From Bradyrhizobium sp. ORS 285 (GTDB lineage: Bacteria; Pseudomonadota; Alphaproteobacteria; Rhizobiales; Xanthobacteraceae): a stretch of DNA of 64,000 nucleotides. Below, piece by piece: positions 25,538 through 34,727 of this stretch (position 1 is its first letter; each line of letters starts with the position of its first letter). The stretch is from positions 2,108,001 to 2,172,000 of the forward strand of contig NZ_LT859959.1 of assembly GCF_900176205.1 (NCBI RefSeq), in the 5' to 3' direction. The position numbers and the translations under genes are program-made. The notes under the pieces are model-generated. The model ran no database searches. It worked only from the letters and a program-made list of their open reading frames with translations, and was not told the origin of the DNA.

Positions 25538-26302
25538 TCAGGCCGGAACGTCGGCGAGTTTCTCGATCGCGCTCTTGCGCATGTCGCTCTGGACCTGCAG
25601 CATGTTGGCGACCTGGGTGTAGGCACGCATCACTTCGACCATCTTGCTCATCTCGCCGACCGCGCTGACGTTCGACTTCTCGATGTAGCCCTGCTGGACG
25701 GTCGACTTGGTGTCTGGCTGCGGCGTGGCGCCGCCGACCGCGGAGTAGAGGTTGTTGCCCTGCTTCTGGGCCTGCTGCGGATCGGCGAAACTGACCAGGC
25801 GCAGCTTGCCGCGGATCGAGTCGGTGCGGTTGACGCCCTCGACCACGGTCACGGTGCCGTCGGGCGAGATGTTGATATCGTGGTCGGTCGGCTGGAACAC
25901 GATGGGGCCGCCGGTGCCGAGCACGGGCTCGCCGGCCGCGGTGACCAGCTGGCCGATATTGTTCATGTGCAGATTGCCGTCACGGGTATAGCGCTCGCCG
26001 GCGGCGGTCTGCACCGTCAGGAAGCCGTCGCCCGTGATGGCGACGTCGAGCGCATTGCCGGTGCGCTCCATCGAGCCCTGCGTGAAGTCGCGATAGGTGC
26101 CGCGGTCCTGGACGTAGGACACCTTGCGGGCGGCGCCCGGAAAATTGTCTTCATGCGCGCCGGAGGAGAGATACTCCTCGAACAGCTGCTGATCGGCCTT
26201 GAAGCCGTTGGTGTTGACGTTGGCAACGTTGTTGGCAACGACGTCGAGTTGTCGCTCCAGCACCATCTGCCGCGACAATCCGATGAGAAGCGCATTCTCC
26301 AC
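25538..26302 (-). CDS. flgF: Flagellar rod protein FlgF (254 aa)
   Basis: The rod-protein pattern is present (LERQLDVVANNVANVNTNGF near the start; GEMSKMVEVMRAYTQVANML near the end). The start is placed at GTG 26302 (VENALLIGL), with a GGGGAG ribosome site 8 bases upstream. A frame running to 26569 adds 89 residues that match no FlgF and cross the promoter region. FlgF is a proximal rod subunit. It is the first gene of the operon and faces fliL. Confidence 0.93.
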   Translation of the reverse strand: MENALLIGLSRQMVLERQLDVVANNVANVNTNGFKADQQLFEEYLSSGAHEDNFPGAARKVSYVQDRGTYRDFTQGSMERTGNALDVAITGDGFLTVQTAAGERYTRDGNLHMNNIGQLVTAAGEPVLGTGGPIVFQPTDHDINISPDGTVTVVEGVNRTDSIRGKLRLVSFADPQQAQKQGNNLYSAVGGATPQPDTKSTVQQGYIEKSNVSAVGEMSKMVEVMRAYTQVANMLQVQSDMRKSAIEKLADVPA

Positions 26303-26494
26303 CGGTCGATCTCCCCTCTTAACGAATCCCGGTCGCGGCACCTCTCCCAAGGCGGTCTCGATCGGGTCTTCTGTGAACCGTTCGGCTCTCCCAAGCCGGC
26401 GGGTTCGCAAGGGGTACAGCGAAAGCCGTGCCAACTCTGAAATGTAATTGATATCAACGGGTTGGATTTTTGGTAGGGTTCGAAACGCCCGGCA

Positions 26495-26510
26495 ATAACG
26501 TCTCGCTAAC
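26495..26510 (+). promoter_or_regulatory. CtrA-like box in the flgF / fliL divergent region
   Basis: ATAA-N7-CTAAC agrees with the CtrA consensus at most positions. Further TTAAC motifs follow at 26542 and 26562. The 377-base region (26303-26679) could serve both operons. Confidence 0.5.
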
Positions 26511-26679
26511 CATAATTGCCCGGCAAGATTTTCCCACTCCCTTAACAAAAGAAAGCTTCCGTTAACCATTGTTACCGTAGCGTTCCCTCAACAAAGCGCA
26601 GATGCGCTGGGAGCGTTTGTTTCGCGTCATCAAGCTTTCTGGCGGCATCGGCTCGATTTTCCGGAAGGATCCGAAAGCT

Positions 26680-27174
26680 ATGGCCGAGAACGAAGCCGGA
26701 GCAGCCGAAGGCGAGGAGCAAGTCGGCTCGCCCAAGAGCAAGCTCAAGCTGATCATCATGATCGTCGGTGCGCTGGCTCTGCTCGGCGTCGGCGGCGCGG
26801 CCTATTTCTTTTTCTTCAGCCACAAGAATGATGAGCATCGTGCCGAGGCGGCGCCTGCGCCGAAGCCGCCGGCCTTCGTCGAGGTGCCGGACCTGCTGGT
26901 CAATTTGGTCGGCAATCCCGGCGATCGCGTCCAGTATCTCAAGGTGAAGATCGTGCTGGAGGTGAAGGAGGAGAAGCAGGTCGAGACGATCAAGCCGACG
27001 CTGCCCCGCGTCACCGACATCTTCCAGACCTATCTGCGGGAGCTGCGGCCGAGCGATCTGAACGGCTCGGCGGGCCTGTTCAGGCTGAAGGAGGAGCTCA
27101 CGAAGCGGGTCAACGTCGCGCTGGCGCCCAACCAGGTCAACGCGGTGTTGTTCAAGGAAATCGTGATTCAGTAA
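26680..27174 (+). CDS. fliL: Flagellar basal body-associated protein FliL (164 aa)
   Basis: A short cytoplasmic segment is followed by one membrane helix (about residues 22-44, LIIMIVGALALLGVGGAAYF) and a periplasmic domain ending FKEIVIQ, with VQYLKVKIVLEV typical of FliL. It surrounds the stator in other bacteria and supports torque. I take ATG 26680 (MAENEAGA), preceded by GGAAGG; an ATG at 26602 would add 26 residues. It heads the fliL-fliM operon. Confidence 0.9.
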   Translation: MAENEAGAAEGEEQVGSPKSKLKLIIMIVGALALLGVGGAAYFFFFSHKNDEHRAEAAPAPKPPAFVEVPDLLVNLVGNPGDRVQYLKVKIVLEVKEEKQVETIKPTLPRVTDIFQTYLRELRPSDLNGSAGLFRLKEELTKRVNVALAPNQVNAVLFKEIVIQ

Positions 27175-27193
27175 GGCACGGACGCGCAAGATC

Positions 27194-28396
27194 ATGGCAG
27201 GCAACGATCAAGTCGACCAAGATGCGATAGCCGCGCAATGGGAGGCCTCGCTCGATTCGGAGGATCCCACAGAGGCCGCGGAAGCCGCAGCAGCCAACGA
27301 ACTCACGGAATCGATGGCCCTGCAATGGGCCGCGATGGTCGAGGACGGCAGCCGCGATTTCGGCGCGACCAAGAACGGCGGCGAGCGGGTGCTGTCGCAG
27401 GAGGAGATCGACAATCTCCTCGGCTTCACCGCGGGCGAGGTCACTCTCGACGACCATTCCGGCATTCGCGCCATCATCGATTCCGCGATGGTGTCCTACG
27501 AGCGTCTGCCGATGCTCGAAATCGTCTTCGACCGCCTGGTGCGGCTGATGACGACGAGCCTGCGCAATTTCACCTCCGACAACGTCGAGGTCACGCTCGA
27601 CCGCATCACGTCGGTGCGGTTCGGCGACTACATGAATTCGATTCCGCTGCCGGCAGTGCTCTCGGTCTTCAAGGCCGAGGAGTGGGAGAATTTCGGCCTC
27701 GCAACCGTCGATTCCACCCTGATCTATTCGATCATCGACGTGCTCCTGGGCGGCCGGCGCGGCACCAGCCAGATGCGCGTCGAGGGCCGGCCCTATACGA
27801 CGATCGAGACCAATCTGGTGAAGCGCCTGATCGAGGTCGTGCTGGCCGATGCCGAACAGGCGTTCCGGCCGCTGTCTCCGGTCACCTTCACCATCGACCG
27901 GCTCGAGACCAATCCGCGTTTCGCCGCGATCAGCCGCCCGGCCAATGCGGCGATCCTGGTGAAGCTGCGTATCGACATGGAAGATCGCGGCGGCAATGTC
28001 GAGCTGCTGCTCCCCTATGCGACGATCGAGCCGATCCGGCCGGTGCTGTTGCAGATGTTCATGGGTGAGAAGTTCGGCCGCGATCCCGTCTGGGAAGGCC
28101 ACTTCGCCACCGAGATCGCGCAGGCCGAGATCGCCGTCGATGCCGTGCTCTACGAGGCCGACGTGCCGCTGAAGCAGCTGATGAAGCTGAAGGTCGGCGA
28201 CACGCTGCCGCTCGACATCCGTCCCGACGCGCTGGTCGCGGTCCGCTGCGGCAGCACGATGCTGACGGAAGGGCGGATGGGCCGGGTCGGCGACCGCGTC
28301 GCGATCCGTGTCACCAAGAATTTGCGCAAGCCGAATACGACGCTTGCGATGTTTGAAGGCGCCGAAGGCCAGAACAAGTTGATGGAGGCCCAATGA
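27194..28396 (+). CDS. fliM: Flagellar motor switch protein FliM (400 aa)
   Basis: The CheY-binding segment LSQEEIDNLLGF lies at residues 67-78, followed by the middle CheC-like domain (YMNSIPLPAVLSVFKAEEWE) and the C-terminal SpoA domain (VGDTLPLDIRPDALVAVRCG). FliM forms the C-ring with FliG and FliN, which are not in this window. Compared with enterobacterial FliM (334 aa) it has an acidic N-terminal extension of about 65 residues containing two similar segments, AIAAQWEASL and SMALQWAAMV. It overlaps the next gene by 4 bases (ATGA). Confidence 0.94.
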   Translation: MAGNDQVDQDAIAAQWEASLDSEDPTEAAEAAAANELTESMALQWAAMVEDGSRDFGATKNGGERVLSQEEIDNLLGFTAGEVTLDDHSGIRAIIDSAMVSYERLPMLEIVFDRLVRLMTTSLRNFTSDNVEVTLDRITSVRFGDYMNSIPLPAVLSVFKAEEWENFGLATVDSTLIYSIIDVLLGGRRGTSQMRVEGRPYTTIETNLVKRLIEVVLADAEQAFRPLSPVTFTIDRLETNPRFAAISRPANAAILVKLRIDMEDRGGNVELLLPYATIEPIRPVLLQMFMGEKFGRDPVWEGHFATEIAQAEIAVDAVLYEADVPLKQLMKLKVGDTLPLDIRPDALVAVRCGSTMLTEGRMGRVGDRVAIRVTKNLRKPNTTLAMFEGAEGQNKLMEAQ

Positions 28397-28878
28397 ACCA
28401 CTCCCTCGGATTGATCATCGAAAGCCTGGTGGCGGTCCTTCTGGTGCTGACCATCGGCTATTGCATGCTGCTGAACTCCAGGCTGAAGCGGCTGAAGGCT
28501 GACGAGCATTCGTTGAAGGCCGTGATCGCGGAGCTGATCACCGCGACCGAGATCGCCGAGCGCGCGATCGGCGGGCTGAAGCTCGCGGTGCGCGACGTCA
28601 ACGACAATCTCGGCAATCAGCTCGCTGCCGCGACGCAGATGTCGGACCAGCTGCGCAAGCAGCTCGCCGAGAGCGACGGCGTGGTCCGCCGTCTGTCGCG
28701 CATCGCCAGCGCCGCCCGCCCGATCACTGCACCTGAGGCCGCGCCCGAGCCGGTCGCCGCGCCTGCGCCGGTGCCGGCGATCACGACCGAGCCGATGCGC
28801 GTCTCCGGCGCCAAGGCGGTTGCCGCCGCGGCGCAGGCATTCTCTGAACGTCGAAGGACCGGTGGCCTCGCCGCATGA
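28393..28878 (+). CDS. DUF6468-type membrane protein of the flagellar cluster (161 aa)
   Basis: One N-terminal membrane helix (residues 5-27, LGLIIESLVAVLLVLTIGYC) is followed by a helical, charged region (LKRLKADEHSLKAVIAELIT) and an alanine/proline-rich tail. This protein type is found beside fliM and motE in many alphaproteobacteria and is annotated only as a domain of unknown function. Overlaps of 4 bases at both ends show tight coupling with fliM and motE. A role near the stator or C-ring is inferred from position. Confidence 0.8.
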   Translation: MNHSLGLIIESLVAVLLVLTIGYCMLLNSRLKRLKADEHSLKAVIAELITATEIAERAIGGLKLAVRDVNDNLGNQLAAATQMSDQLRKQLAESDGVVRRLSRIASAARPITAPEAAPEPVAAPAPVPAITTEPMRVSGAKAVAAAAQAFSERRRTGGLAA

Positions 28879-29645
28879 ATGCGTTCCGTAACATCCGCGT
28901 CATTCCCGTCGTCCTGATCGCGGTGGCTTGCCTCGCGGTCCTGAAGGTGGCCGGCCTCGTCATCGACGGCGGCTACGTGTTCGACTATGACCCGCAAGCC
29001 TCGAAGCGGTCCTGGGCCCAGGAGAACCTGGGCTATCCGGGCCGCGAGGACAATGACATCATCACCGGCTCGACCCACGGCGCTCCGAAGGAGAAGAAGG
29101 AGGAGGCGCCGAAGCCCGCCGCTCCCGACACCAAGCCCGACGGCATCGTGATCAAGCCCGAGGAGAACCAGCAGCAGGTCTCGCCGGCGGAGAAGGCGAT
29201 CCTTGAGCGGCTGCAGTCGCGCCGCCAGGAGCTCGAATCCCGCCAGCGCGAGATCGACATCCGCGAGAGCCTGTTGCGCGCCGCCGAGCAGCGCATCCAG
29301 TCCAAGACCGAGGAGATGAAGGCGATCGAGAGCCGCATCTCCGGCGCGCAGGCTGCGAAGGCCGAGGCGGACAACGCCCGCTTCAAGAGCATCGTCACGA
29401 TGTACGAGGGCATGAAGCCCAAGGATGCCGCCAAGGTGTTCGACCGGCTCGAAATGTCCGTGCTGATCGAGATCGCCTCGCAGATCGCGCCCCGCAAGAT
29501 GTCGGACATTCTCGGCCTGATGACGCCGGAGGCGGCCGAGCGGCTCACCGTCGAGCTCGCCCGCCGGGCGGGGGCCGACAAGCCGGAGGCGAGCGCTGAG
29601 CTGCCGAAGATCGAAGGCAAGATCGTGCCCGTGAAAAGCAATTGA
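28875..29645 (+). CDS. motE: MotE-like flagellar/stator chaperone (256 aa)
   Basis: A signal-anchor helix (about residues 9-32) is followed by an acidic/proline linker, a long coiled coil (about 100-165) and a C-terminal MgtE-N-like domain (RFKSIVTMYEGMKPKDAAKV, with SDILGLMTPEAAERL). This is the MotE layout; MotE in rhizobia is a periplasmic partner of MotC. The gene overlaps the DUF6468 gene by 4 bases. motABC are not in this window. Confidence 0.82.
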   Translation: MNAFRNIRVIPVVLIAVACLAVLKVAGLVIDGGYVFDYDPQASKRSWAQENLGYPGREDNDIITGSTHGAPKEKKEEAPKPAAPDTKPDGIVIKPEENQQQVSPAEKAILERLQSRRQELESRQREIDIRESLLRAAEQRIQSKTEEMKAIESRISGAQAAKAEADNARFKSIVTMYEGMKPKDAAKVFDRLEMSVLIEIASQIAPRKMSDILGLMTPEAAERLTVELARRAGADKPEASAELPKIEGKIVPVKSN

Positions 29646-29749
29646 GCCGCATGTTTAATGCGCCCTTAAACGCCGAATCCTAAACTTCCGGCGTGGCGGG
29701 GCAGGCGTATCCGTCAGTCCTGCGGATGTCGAACTGGAAGCTTGTGACC

Positions 29750-32700
29750 ATGGCGCGCACGTCTCCCCTCGGATTGCGGTCGAAGGCCCGTGCGCGCGTG
29801 CGCGCCGGCCTCGCGCTGCTGTCGGCGATCGTCATTGGTCTCGTGCTGTCGACGGTGGCCGCCGGCGCGGCTCCGGTTCCCGGCGAGGCCAGCCTGTCGG
29901 CGCAGAACGGCTATGCGCGGCTGGTCTTGAAGTTCGCCGAGGACGTCAGTGCTGACGTCACCACCGCAGGCTCGATCCTGCTGATCCGCTTCGATCGTCC
30001 CGCCAGCGTTCCGATCGACCGCTGGGTCGATGCGGCGCCCGACTACATCTCCTCGGCGCGCGGCGATCCCGACGGCTCGGCGCTGCGGCTGTCGCTGTCG
30101 CGCAAGGTGCGCGTCAACACCATGACCGCCGGCGAGCGCGTCTTCATCGATCTCTTGCCGGACAGCTGGACCGGCGCGCCGCCGCCATTGCCGGCCGAGG
30201 TCGTGCGCGAGCTCGCCGAGCGCGCCCGTGCGGCCGAGAAGGCGCTGCGGCTGCAGCGCGCCGAGGCCGAATCGAAGAAGCGGCCGCCGATCCGCGTCCG
30301 CGCATTGGTGCAGCCGACCTTCGTGCGATTCGTGTTCGAGATCCCGGACGGTGTCGGCATCTCCTCGGTCATGAACGACCAGAAGATGTCGCTGTTCTTC
30401 TCGGCGCCGCTCAGCTTCGATCTGGCCGACGCCAAGATCGTCTCGCCGCCCAACGTCGCCGCGATCAACCAGCGCATCGACGGCAGCAAGACGGTCGTCG
30501 AGATCGGCCTGATTGGCGAGGTCGATGTCCACGCCTTCCGCGAGGAGAAAAACTACAACATCGATATCGCCTATCAGCAGCCGGACAAGAAGGTTGCGGC
30601 GGTCTCCTCCGACACGCTCCCTGGCGCCAAGGCGGCGGCCGCTGAGAAGCCCAACGCGGAGAAGCCCAACGGCGAAAAGCCCAAGGCTGGGGCGCAGCCT
30701 GAGATCGTCCCGCCGACCTCCGAGACCATCGCCAAGGAGATGAAGGCGGAAGCCAAGCCTGCGATCGCGGCTCCGGCGACCGAGCCCGCAGCCGAGCCCA
30801 AAGCGGACGCCGGGCCCGAGATGGCCAAGTCTGAGCCTAACAGGTCTGAGCCCAACAAGTCTGAGCCAGCCAAAGCTGAGCCCATGAAAGCCGAGGCTCC
30901 GAAGACCGAAATGGCCAAGGCAGAGACGGCCATGCCGGAGCCCATGAAGCCCGAGCCGGCCAAACCTGAAGCAGCCAAACCTGAAGCAGCCAAGCCGGCG
31001 GAAAAGCCCGCCGAGAAGGCGGCGAATGGCGCCGCCACGCTGGAGGCGTTGCGTGACAGCGAAGGCCTGCGGCTCACCTTCGGTTTCGGCCAGGTCACGC
31101 CGGCGGCGCTGTTCCGCCGCGGCGACACGGTTTGGATGGTGCTCGATTCCACCAAGCCGGTGGACGTCGAGCCGATCAAGGCCAAGGGCGGCGCGATCAT
31201 TGGCGAGGTCAACCGGATGCCGCTCGACAAGGGGCAGGCGATCCGCATCCGTCTCAACCGGCCGCAGATGCATTCGCTCGGCAGCGACGATGGCGGCCGC
31301 AGCTGGACGTTGTCGTTCGCCGACAAGGGGCTGACCAATCAGCAGCCGCTGATGGTGATGCGCAACGTCACCGATCCCGCGCTCGCCAATGTGATGATCC
31401 CGCTCGCCAACCCCGGGCCAGGGATGCTGCACCGGCTGACCGACCCCGATGCCGGTGACACCCTGCTGGTCGTGACGGCGCCGCCGCCGATCCGCGGCTT
31501 CATCAAGCGCCAGGACTTCGTCGATCTGTCGCTGCTCGATTCCATTCACGGCATCGCGGTGCGTCCGAACTCGGACGATGTCGCTGTCGAGATCGCCCCT
31601 GACAAGGTGATCCTTGGCCGGCCGGGCGGTCTCACTCTGTCGTCGATCGGCTTCTCGCCGGAGCGGGCGCCGACCGCCGTCAGGCCGATGTTCGACATCG
31701 ACGAGTGGCAGCAGAACCAGACCCAGCCTTTCGTGAAGCGTCAGGATCTGCTGATCAAGGCAGCGGCAAGCGCCGAGCCGGAGCGGCGCGCCCAGGCGCG
31801 GCTTGCGCTGGCACGCTTCTACATGGCGCGCGGTATGTATCCGGAGGCGCGCGGCATCACCAACCTGATGATCTCGGACGACGATCCGCGTACCGACGAG
31901 ACCGGGATGTTGATGATCCATGCGGTCGCCAGCATCCTGATGGGACGTCCGGACCAGGGCCTCAAGGATCTCGCCACCTCCTCGATCGGCAACAATTTCG
32001 ATTCGCAGATGTGGAAGGGCCTCGCCTTTGCGCGGCAGGGCAAGTTCGCCGACGCGCGCGAGAAGCTGAAGAACGTCGAGTTCGCCATCGCCTCGCTGCC
32101 GCTCGACCTGCAGCGGGTGGTGATCTCGGATGCGATGAAGTCGGCGCTCGAGATCAAGGATTTTGCCGGCGCCGCCAAGCGCCGCGCCGAGCTCGACGTG
32201 ATCGGGGTGCCCGCGGACATGAAGCCAGACGTGGCCGTGCTGCGCGGCCGGCTCGCCGAGGCGATGGCGCAGGAGAAGGATGCGCTCGATGAGTATCGCG
32301 TCGCCATCAACTCCAATGATCGCATGGCCGCGGCCGAGGCCAAGCTGTTCGAGATCAAGCTTCTGCAGAAGCGCGGCGAGATCAAGCCGGCTGATGCGCT
32401 GAAGGAGCTCGAGACCCTGCAGGCGACCTGGCGCGGCGACGCCATCGAGGTCCAGACCCTGCAGATGATGGCGCAGGCCTACGAAGAGGCCGGGCGCTAT
32501 GCGGATTCGCTCGAGGCGGCGCGCCAGGCCACGCGGCTGATGCCGAACTCCGACATGGCGCGACAGGCCCAGGACGCGGCGCAGCGGCTGTTCTCGCAGC
32601 TGTTCCTGAGCGGCAAGGCGGACGAACTGCCGCCGGTCGACGCGCTCAGCATCTTCTACGGCTTTCGTGAGCTGACCCCGATCGGCCGGCGCGGCGACGA

Positions 32701-33481
32701 GATGATCCGCAAGCTCGCCGACCGTCTCGTCGGCATCGACCTGCTCGACCAGGCCGCCGAGCTCCTGCAATACCAGGTCGACCACCGTCTCGAAGGCGCC
32801 GCGCGCGCCCAGGTCGCCGCGCGTCTCGCGATGGTGTACCTGACCAACCGCAAGCCCGACCGCGCGCTGGAAGCGTTGCGCACCACCCGCATTGCCGATC
32901 TGGCCGGCGAATTGCGCCAGCAGCGCCTGCTGCTCGAGGCCCGCGCCAACAGCGACATCGGCCGCCACGATCTCGGCCTCGACATCATCACCAATGTCGC
33001 CGGGCGCGAGGCGATCCGGCTGCGCTCGGACATCTACTGGGCGTCGCGGCGCTGGCGCGAGGCGTCCGAGCAGATCGAGCTGTATTACGGCGACCGCTGG
33101 CGCGATTTCCGTCCGCTGAATCCCGCGGAGCGCGGCGACATCCTGCGCGCCGTCGTCGGCTACGCGCTGGCGGACGATGCCATCGGCCTGGCGCGCTTCC
33201 GCGAGAAATACGCGCCGCTGATGACCGGCGAGGCCGACAAGCTGGCCTTCGACGTCGCCAGCAAGCCGGCCAGCGGCTCCAGCGCCGAGTTCGCCCAGAT
33301 CGCCAAGATGGCGGCGGGTGTCGACACGCTCGACGGCTTCCTGCGCGACATGCGCGCGCGCTTCCCCGATGCGACCGGCAAGGGCCCGGACGCCGGCAAG
33401 GACGCCGCGAAGGCTCCGACGGAGGCGACCGGCGCCCTGCCGCGCATCCAGGGCGTGAAGCAGGCGATCGCCGGCCGTTGA
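29750..33481 (+). CDS. Large tetratricopeptide-repeat protein with AMIN-like N-terminus (1243 aa)
   Basis: A signal peptide or anchor (about residues 18-40) is followed by a beta-rich region (about 45-265) with FVRFVFEIPDGVGISSV, resembling AMIN-type surface domains. A low-complexity K/P/E/A stretch (about 288-425) built from repeated KPE/AKPEA units comes next, then a second beta domain, then helical TPR-like repeats from about 665 to 1120 (for example RAQARLALARFYMARGMYPE). Such proteins may bind peptidoglycan and scaffold partners. It closes the fliL-fliM-DUF6468-motE operon, 104 bases after motE, so a flagellar or stator role is likely. ATG 29750 has GGAAG nine bases upstream; two earlier starts have none. 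I know no characterised member. Confidence 0.85.
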   Translation: MARTSPLGLRSKARARVRAGLALLSAIVIGLVLSTVAAGAAPVPGEASLSAQNGYARLVLKFAEDVSADVTTAGSILLIRFDRPASVPIDRWVDAAPDYISSARGDPDGSALRLSLSRKVRVNTMTAGERVFIDLLPDSWTGAPPPLPAEVVRELAERARAAEKALRLQRAEAESKKRPPIRVRALVQPTFVRFVFEIPDGVGISSVMNDQKMSLFFSAPLSFDLADAKIVSPPNVAAINQRIDGSKTVVEIGLIGEVDVHAFREEKNYNIDIAYQQPDKKVAAVSSDTLPGAKAAAAEKPNAEKPNGEKPKAGAQPEIVPPTSETIAKEMKAEAKPAIAAPATEPAAEPKADAGPEMAKSEPNRSEPNKSEPAKAEPMKAEAPKTEMAKAETAMPEPMKPEPAKPEAAKPEAAKPAEKPAEKAANGAATLEALRDSEGLRLTFGFGQVTPAALFRRGDTVWMVLDSTKPVDVEPIKAKGGAIIGEVNRMPLDKGQAIRIRLNRPQMHSLGSDDGGRSWTLSFADKGLTNQQPLMVMRNVTDPALANVMIPLANPGPGMLHRLTDPDAGDTLLVVTAPPPIRGFIKRQDFVDLSLLDSIHGIAVRPNSDDVAVEIAPDKVILGRPGGLTLSSIGFSPERAPTAVRPMFDIDEWQQNQTQPFVKRQDLLIKAAASAEPERRAQARLALARFYMARGMYPEARGITNLMISDDDPRTDETGMLMIHAVASILMGRPDQGLKDLATSSIGNNFDSQMWKGLAFARQGKFADAREKLKNVEFAIASLPLDLQRVVISDAMKSALEIKDFAGAAKRRAELDVIGVPADMKPDVAVLRGRLAEAMAQEKDALDEYRVAINSNDRMAAAEAKLFEIKLLQKRGEIKPADALKELETLQATWRGDAIEVQTLQMMAQAYEEAGRYADSLEAARQATRLMPNSDMARQAQDAAQRLFSQLFLSGKADELPPVDALSIFYGFRELTPIGRRGDEMIRKLADRLVGIDLLDQAAELLQYQVDHRLEGAARAQVAARLAMVYLTNRKPDRALEALRTTRIADLAGELRQQRLLLEARANSDIGRHDLGLDIITNVAGREAIRLRSDIYWASRRWREASEQIELYYGDRWRDFRPLNPAERGDILRAVVGYALADDAIGLARFREKYAPLMTGEADKLAFDVASKPASGSSAEFAQIAKMAAGVDTLDGFLRDMRARFPDATGKGPDAGKDAAKAPTEATGALPRIQGVKQAIAGR

Positions 33482-33570
33482 TCTCGCGTCCGAGCCGGAG
33501 ACAATTCAGGGGGCGATCTCGCCGAAGAAGCGCCCGCTGACACTCATCTTGGCTACGAGGTGCTGGCGCA

Positions 33571-33873
33571 TCAACGCGTGCTGGAGGTCGGCGTCGGCCA
33601 AACTCGATTGTCCGACATGCGAAGCGTCCCTGAAAAGACCAGAACGTTGACGAGGAGCACGACGCCGCACAAGATCGCGCCGCAGCTCGCGAAGATGCGA
33701 AAGTATTTCCGGTTGTACGGTTCTAGAACGAAGGCCCCGGTGAACAAGCGGAAGAGCGTGAAACGTTCATCCCTCAACCCGCCGAGTAAGTTCATCAGCA
33801 GCGCCCACATCGCCACCAGCCAAACGGGGGCCATGAACAGCAAGACAATCAGCGTCCATGTACGTTCTTCCAT
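33571..33873 (-). CDS. Small two-helix membrane protein of unknown function (100 aa)
   Basis: Two hydrophobic segments are visible: residues 5-30 (WTLIVLLFMAPVWLVAMWAL) and 61-82 (IFASCGAILCGVVLLVNVLV), joined by a basic loop. The ribosome site GGAG lies seven bases before ATG 33873. It lies between the convergent TPR gene and fliP, so it may be read with fliP or alone. G+C content looks somewhat lower than in the neighbours. No family recognised. Confidence 0.6.
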   Translation of the reverse strand: MEERTWTLIVLLFMAPVWLVAMWALLMNLLGGLRDERFTLFRLFTGAFVLEPYNRKYFRIFASCGAILCGVVLLVNVLVFSGTLRMSDNRVWPTPTSSTR

Positions 33874-33971
33874 GACGAGGCTCCAGAGGAAGTGTGCTCC
33901 GCTTTGAGACTAGCACGGCTCGGAAGCGTAGTGCATGCGGCGCTGCCCGCCTCGATGGTCCCGAGCCGCCG

Positions 33972-34727
33972 CTACCCCCCGTAGCTCTGCACCAGGCTTC
34001 CCGCCACCAGCGACCAGCCATCGACCAGAACGAAGAAGATCAGCTTGAACGGCAGCGAGACCACGACCGGCGGCAGCATCATCATGCCCATCGACATCAG
34101 CACCGAGGCGACGACGAGGTCGATGATCAGGAACGGCAGGAACAGCAGGAAGCCGATCTCGAAGGCGCGCTTGAGCTCGGAGATCATGAAGGCCGGCACC
34201 AGGATGCGCAGCGACAGGTCGTCGGGCGTTGCCGGCGGCGCCTCGCCGGAGAGGTCCACGAACAGCTTGAGGTCCTTCTCGCGCACGTTCTTCTGCATGA
34301 AGCCGCGCAACGGCACCGAGGCGCGCTGGAGCGCATCCTCGACGGTGATCTGGTTCTCGATCAGCGGCCTGATGCCGTCGTCATAGGACTTCTGCAGCAC
34401 CGGGCCCATCACGAAGGCGGTCAGGAACATCGCCAGCGCGATGATCACCGTGTTGGGGGGCGCGGTCGCTGTACCCATTGCGGTGCGCAGCAGCGACAGC
34501 ACCACCACGATGCGCGTGAACGACGTCATCATGATCAGGATCGACGGTGCGATCGACAGCACCGTCAGCAGGGCAATCAGCTGGATCGCCCGCTCGGTGA
34601 CGCCGCCACCGCCGGCGCCGCCGAGATTGATGCTGATGTCCTGCGCAGCCGCGCTCCCCGCGAACGCGCCGGCGGCAATCAGGACAGCAATGAAGACAAC
34701 TCTACGCGGGAGGCTGCGCGATCTCAC
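33972..34727 (-). CDS. fliP: Flagellar export gate protein FliP (251 aa)
   Basis: A cleavable signal peptide (about residues 1-28) precedes the FliP core: LLTVLSIAPSILIMMTSFTR, RTAMGTATAPPNTVIIALAM, FMQKNVREKDLKLFVDL and the C-terminal LPFKLIFFVLVDGWSLVAGS. FliP is the main component of the FliPQR gate in the inner membrane. The GTG start overlaps the fliO stop (GTGA), so the two are translationally coupled. fliQ and fliR are in the facing operon rather than behind fliP. Confidence 0.95.
   Translation of the reverse strand: MRSRSLPRRVVFIAVLIAAGAFAGSAAAQDISINLGGAGGGGVTERAIQLIALLTVLSIAPSILIMMTSFTRIVVVLSLLRTAMGTATAPPNTVIIALAMFLTAFVMGPVLQKSYDDGIRPLIENQITVEDALQRASVPLRGFMQKNVREKDLKLFVDLSGEAPPATPDDLSLRILVPAFMISELKRAFEIGFLLFLPFLIIDLVVASVLMSMGMMMLPPVVVSLPFKLIFFVLVDGWSLVAGSLVQSYGG

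Noticed and set aside
26302..26569. N-terminal extension of FlgF to 343 residues
   Set aside because: The added part crosses the divergent promoter region and has no FlgF similarity; GTG 26302 has a good ribosome site and gives the normal length.
29714..32968. A 1084-codon open frame on the minus strand
   Set aside because: It is the mirror of the TPR gene at 29750, which has the signal peptide, ribosome site and repeats. The antisense translation has no recognisable domain.
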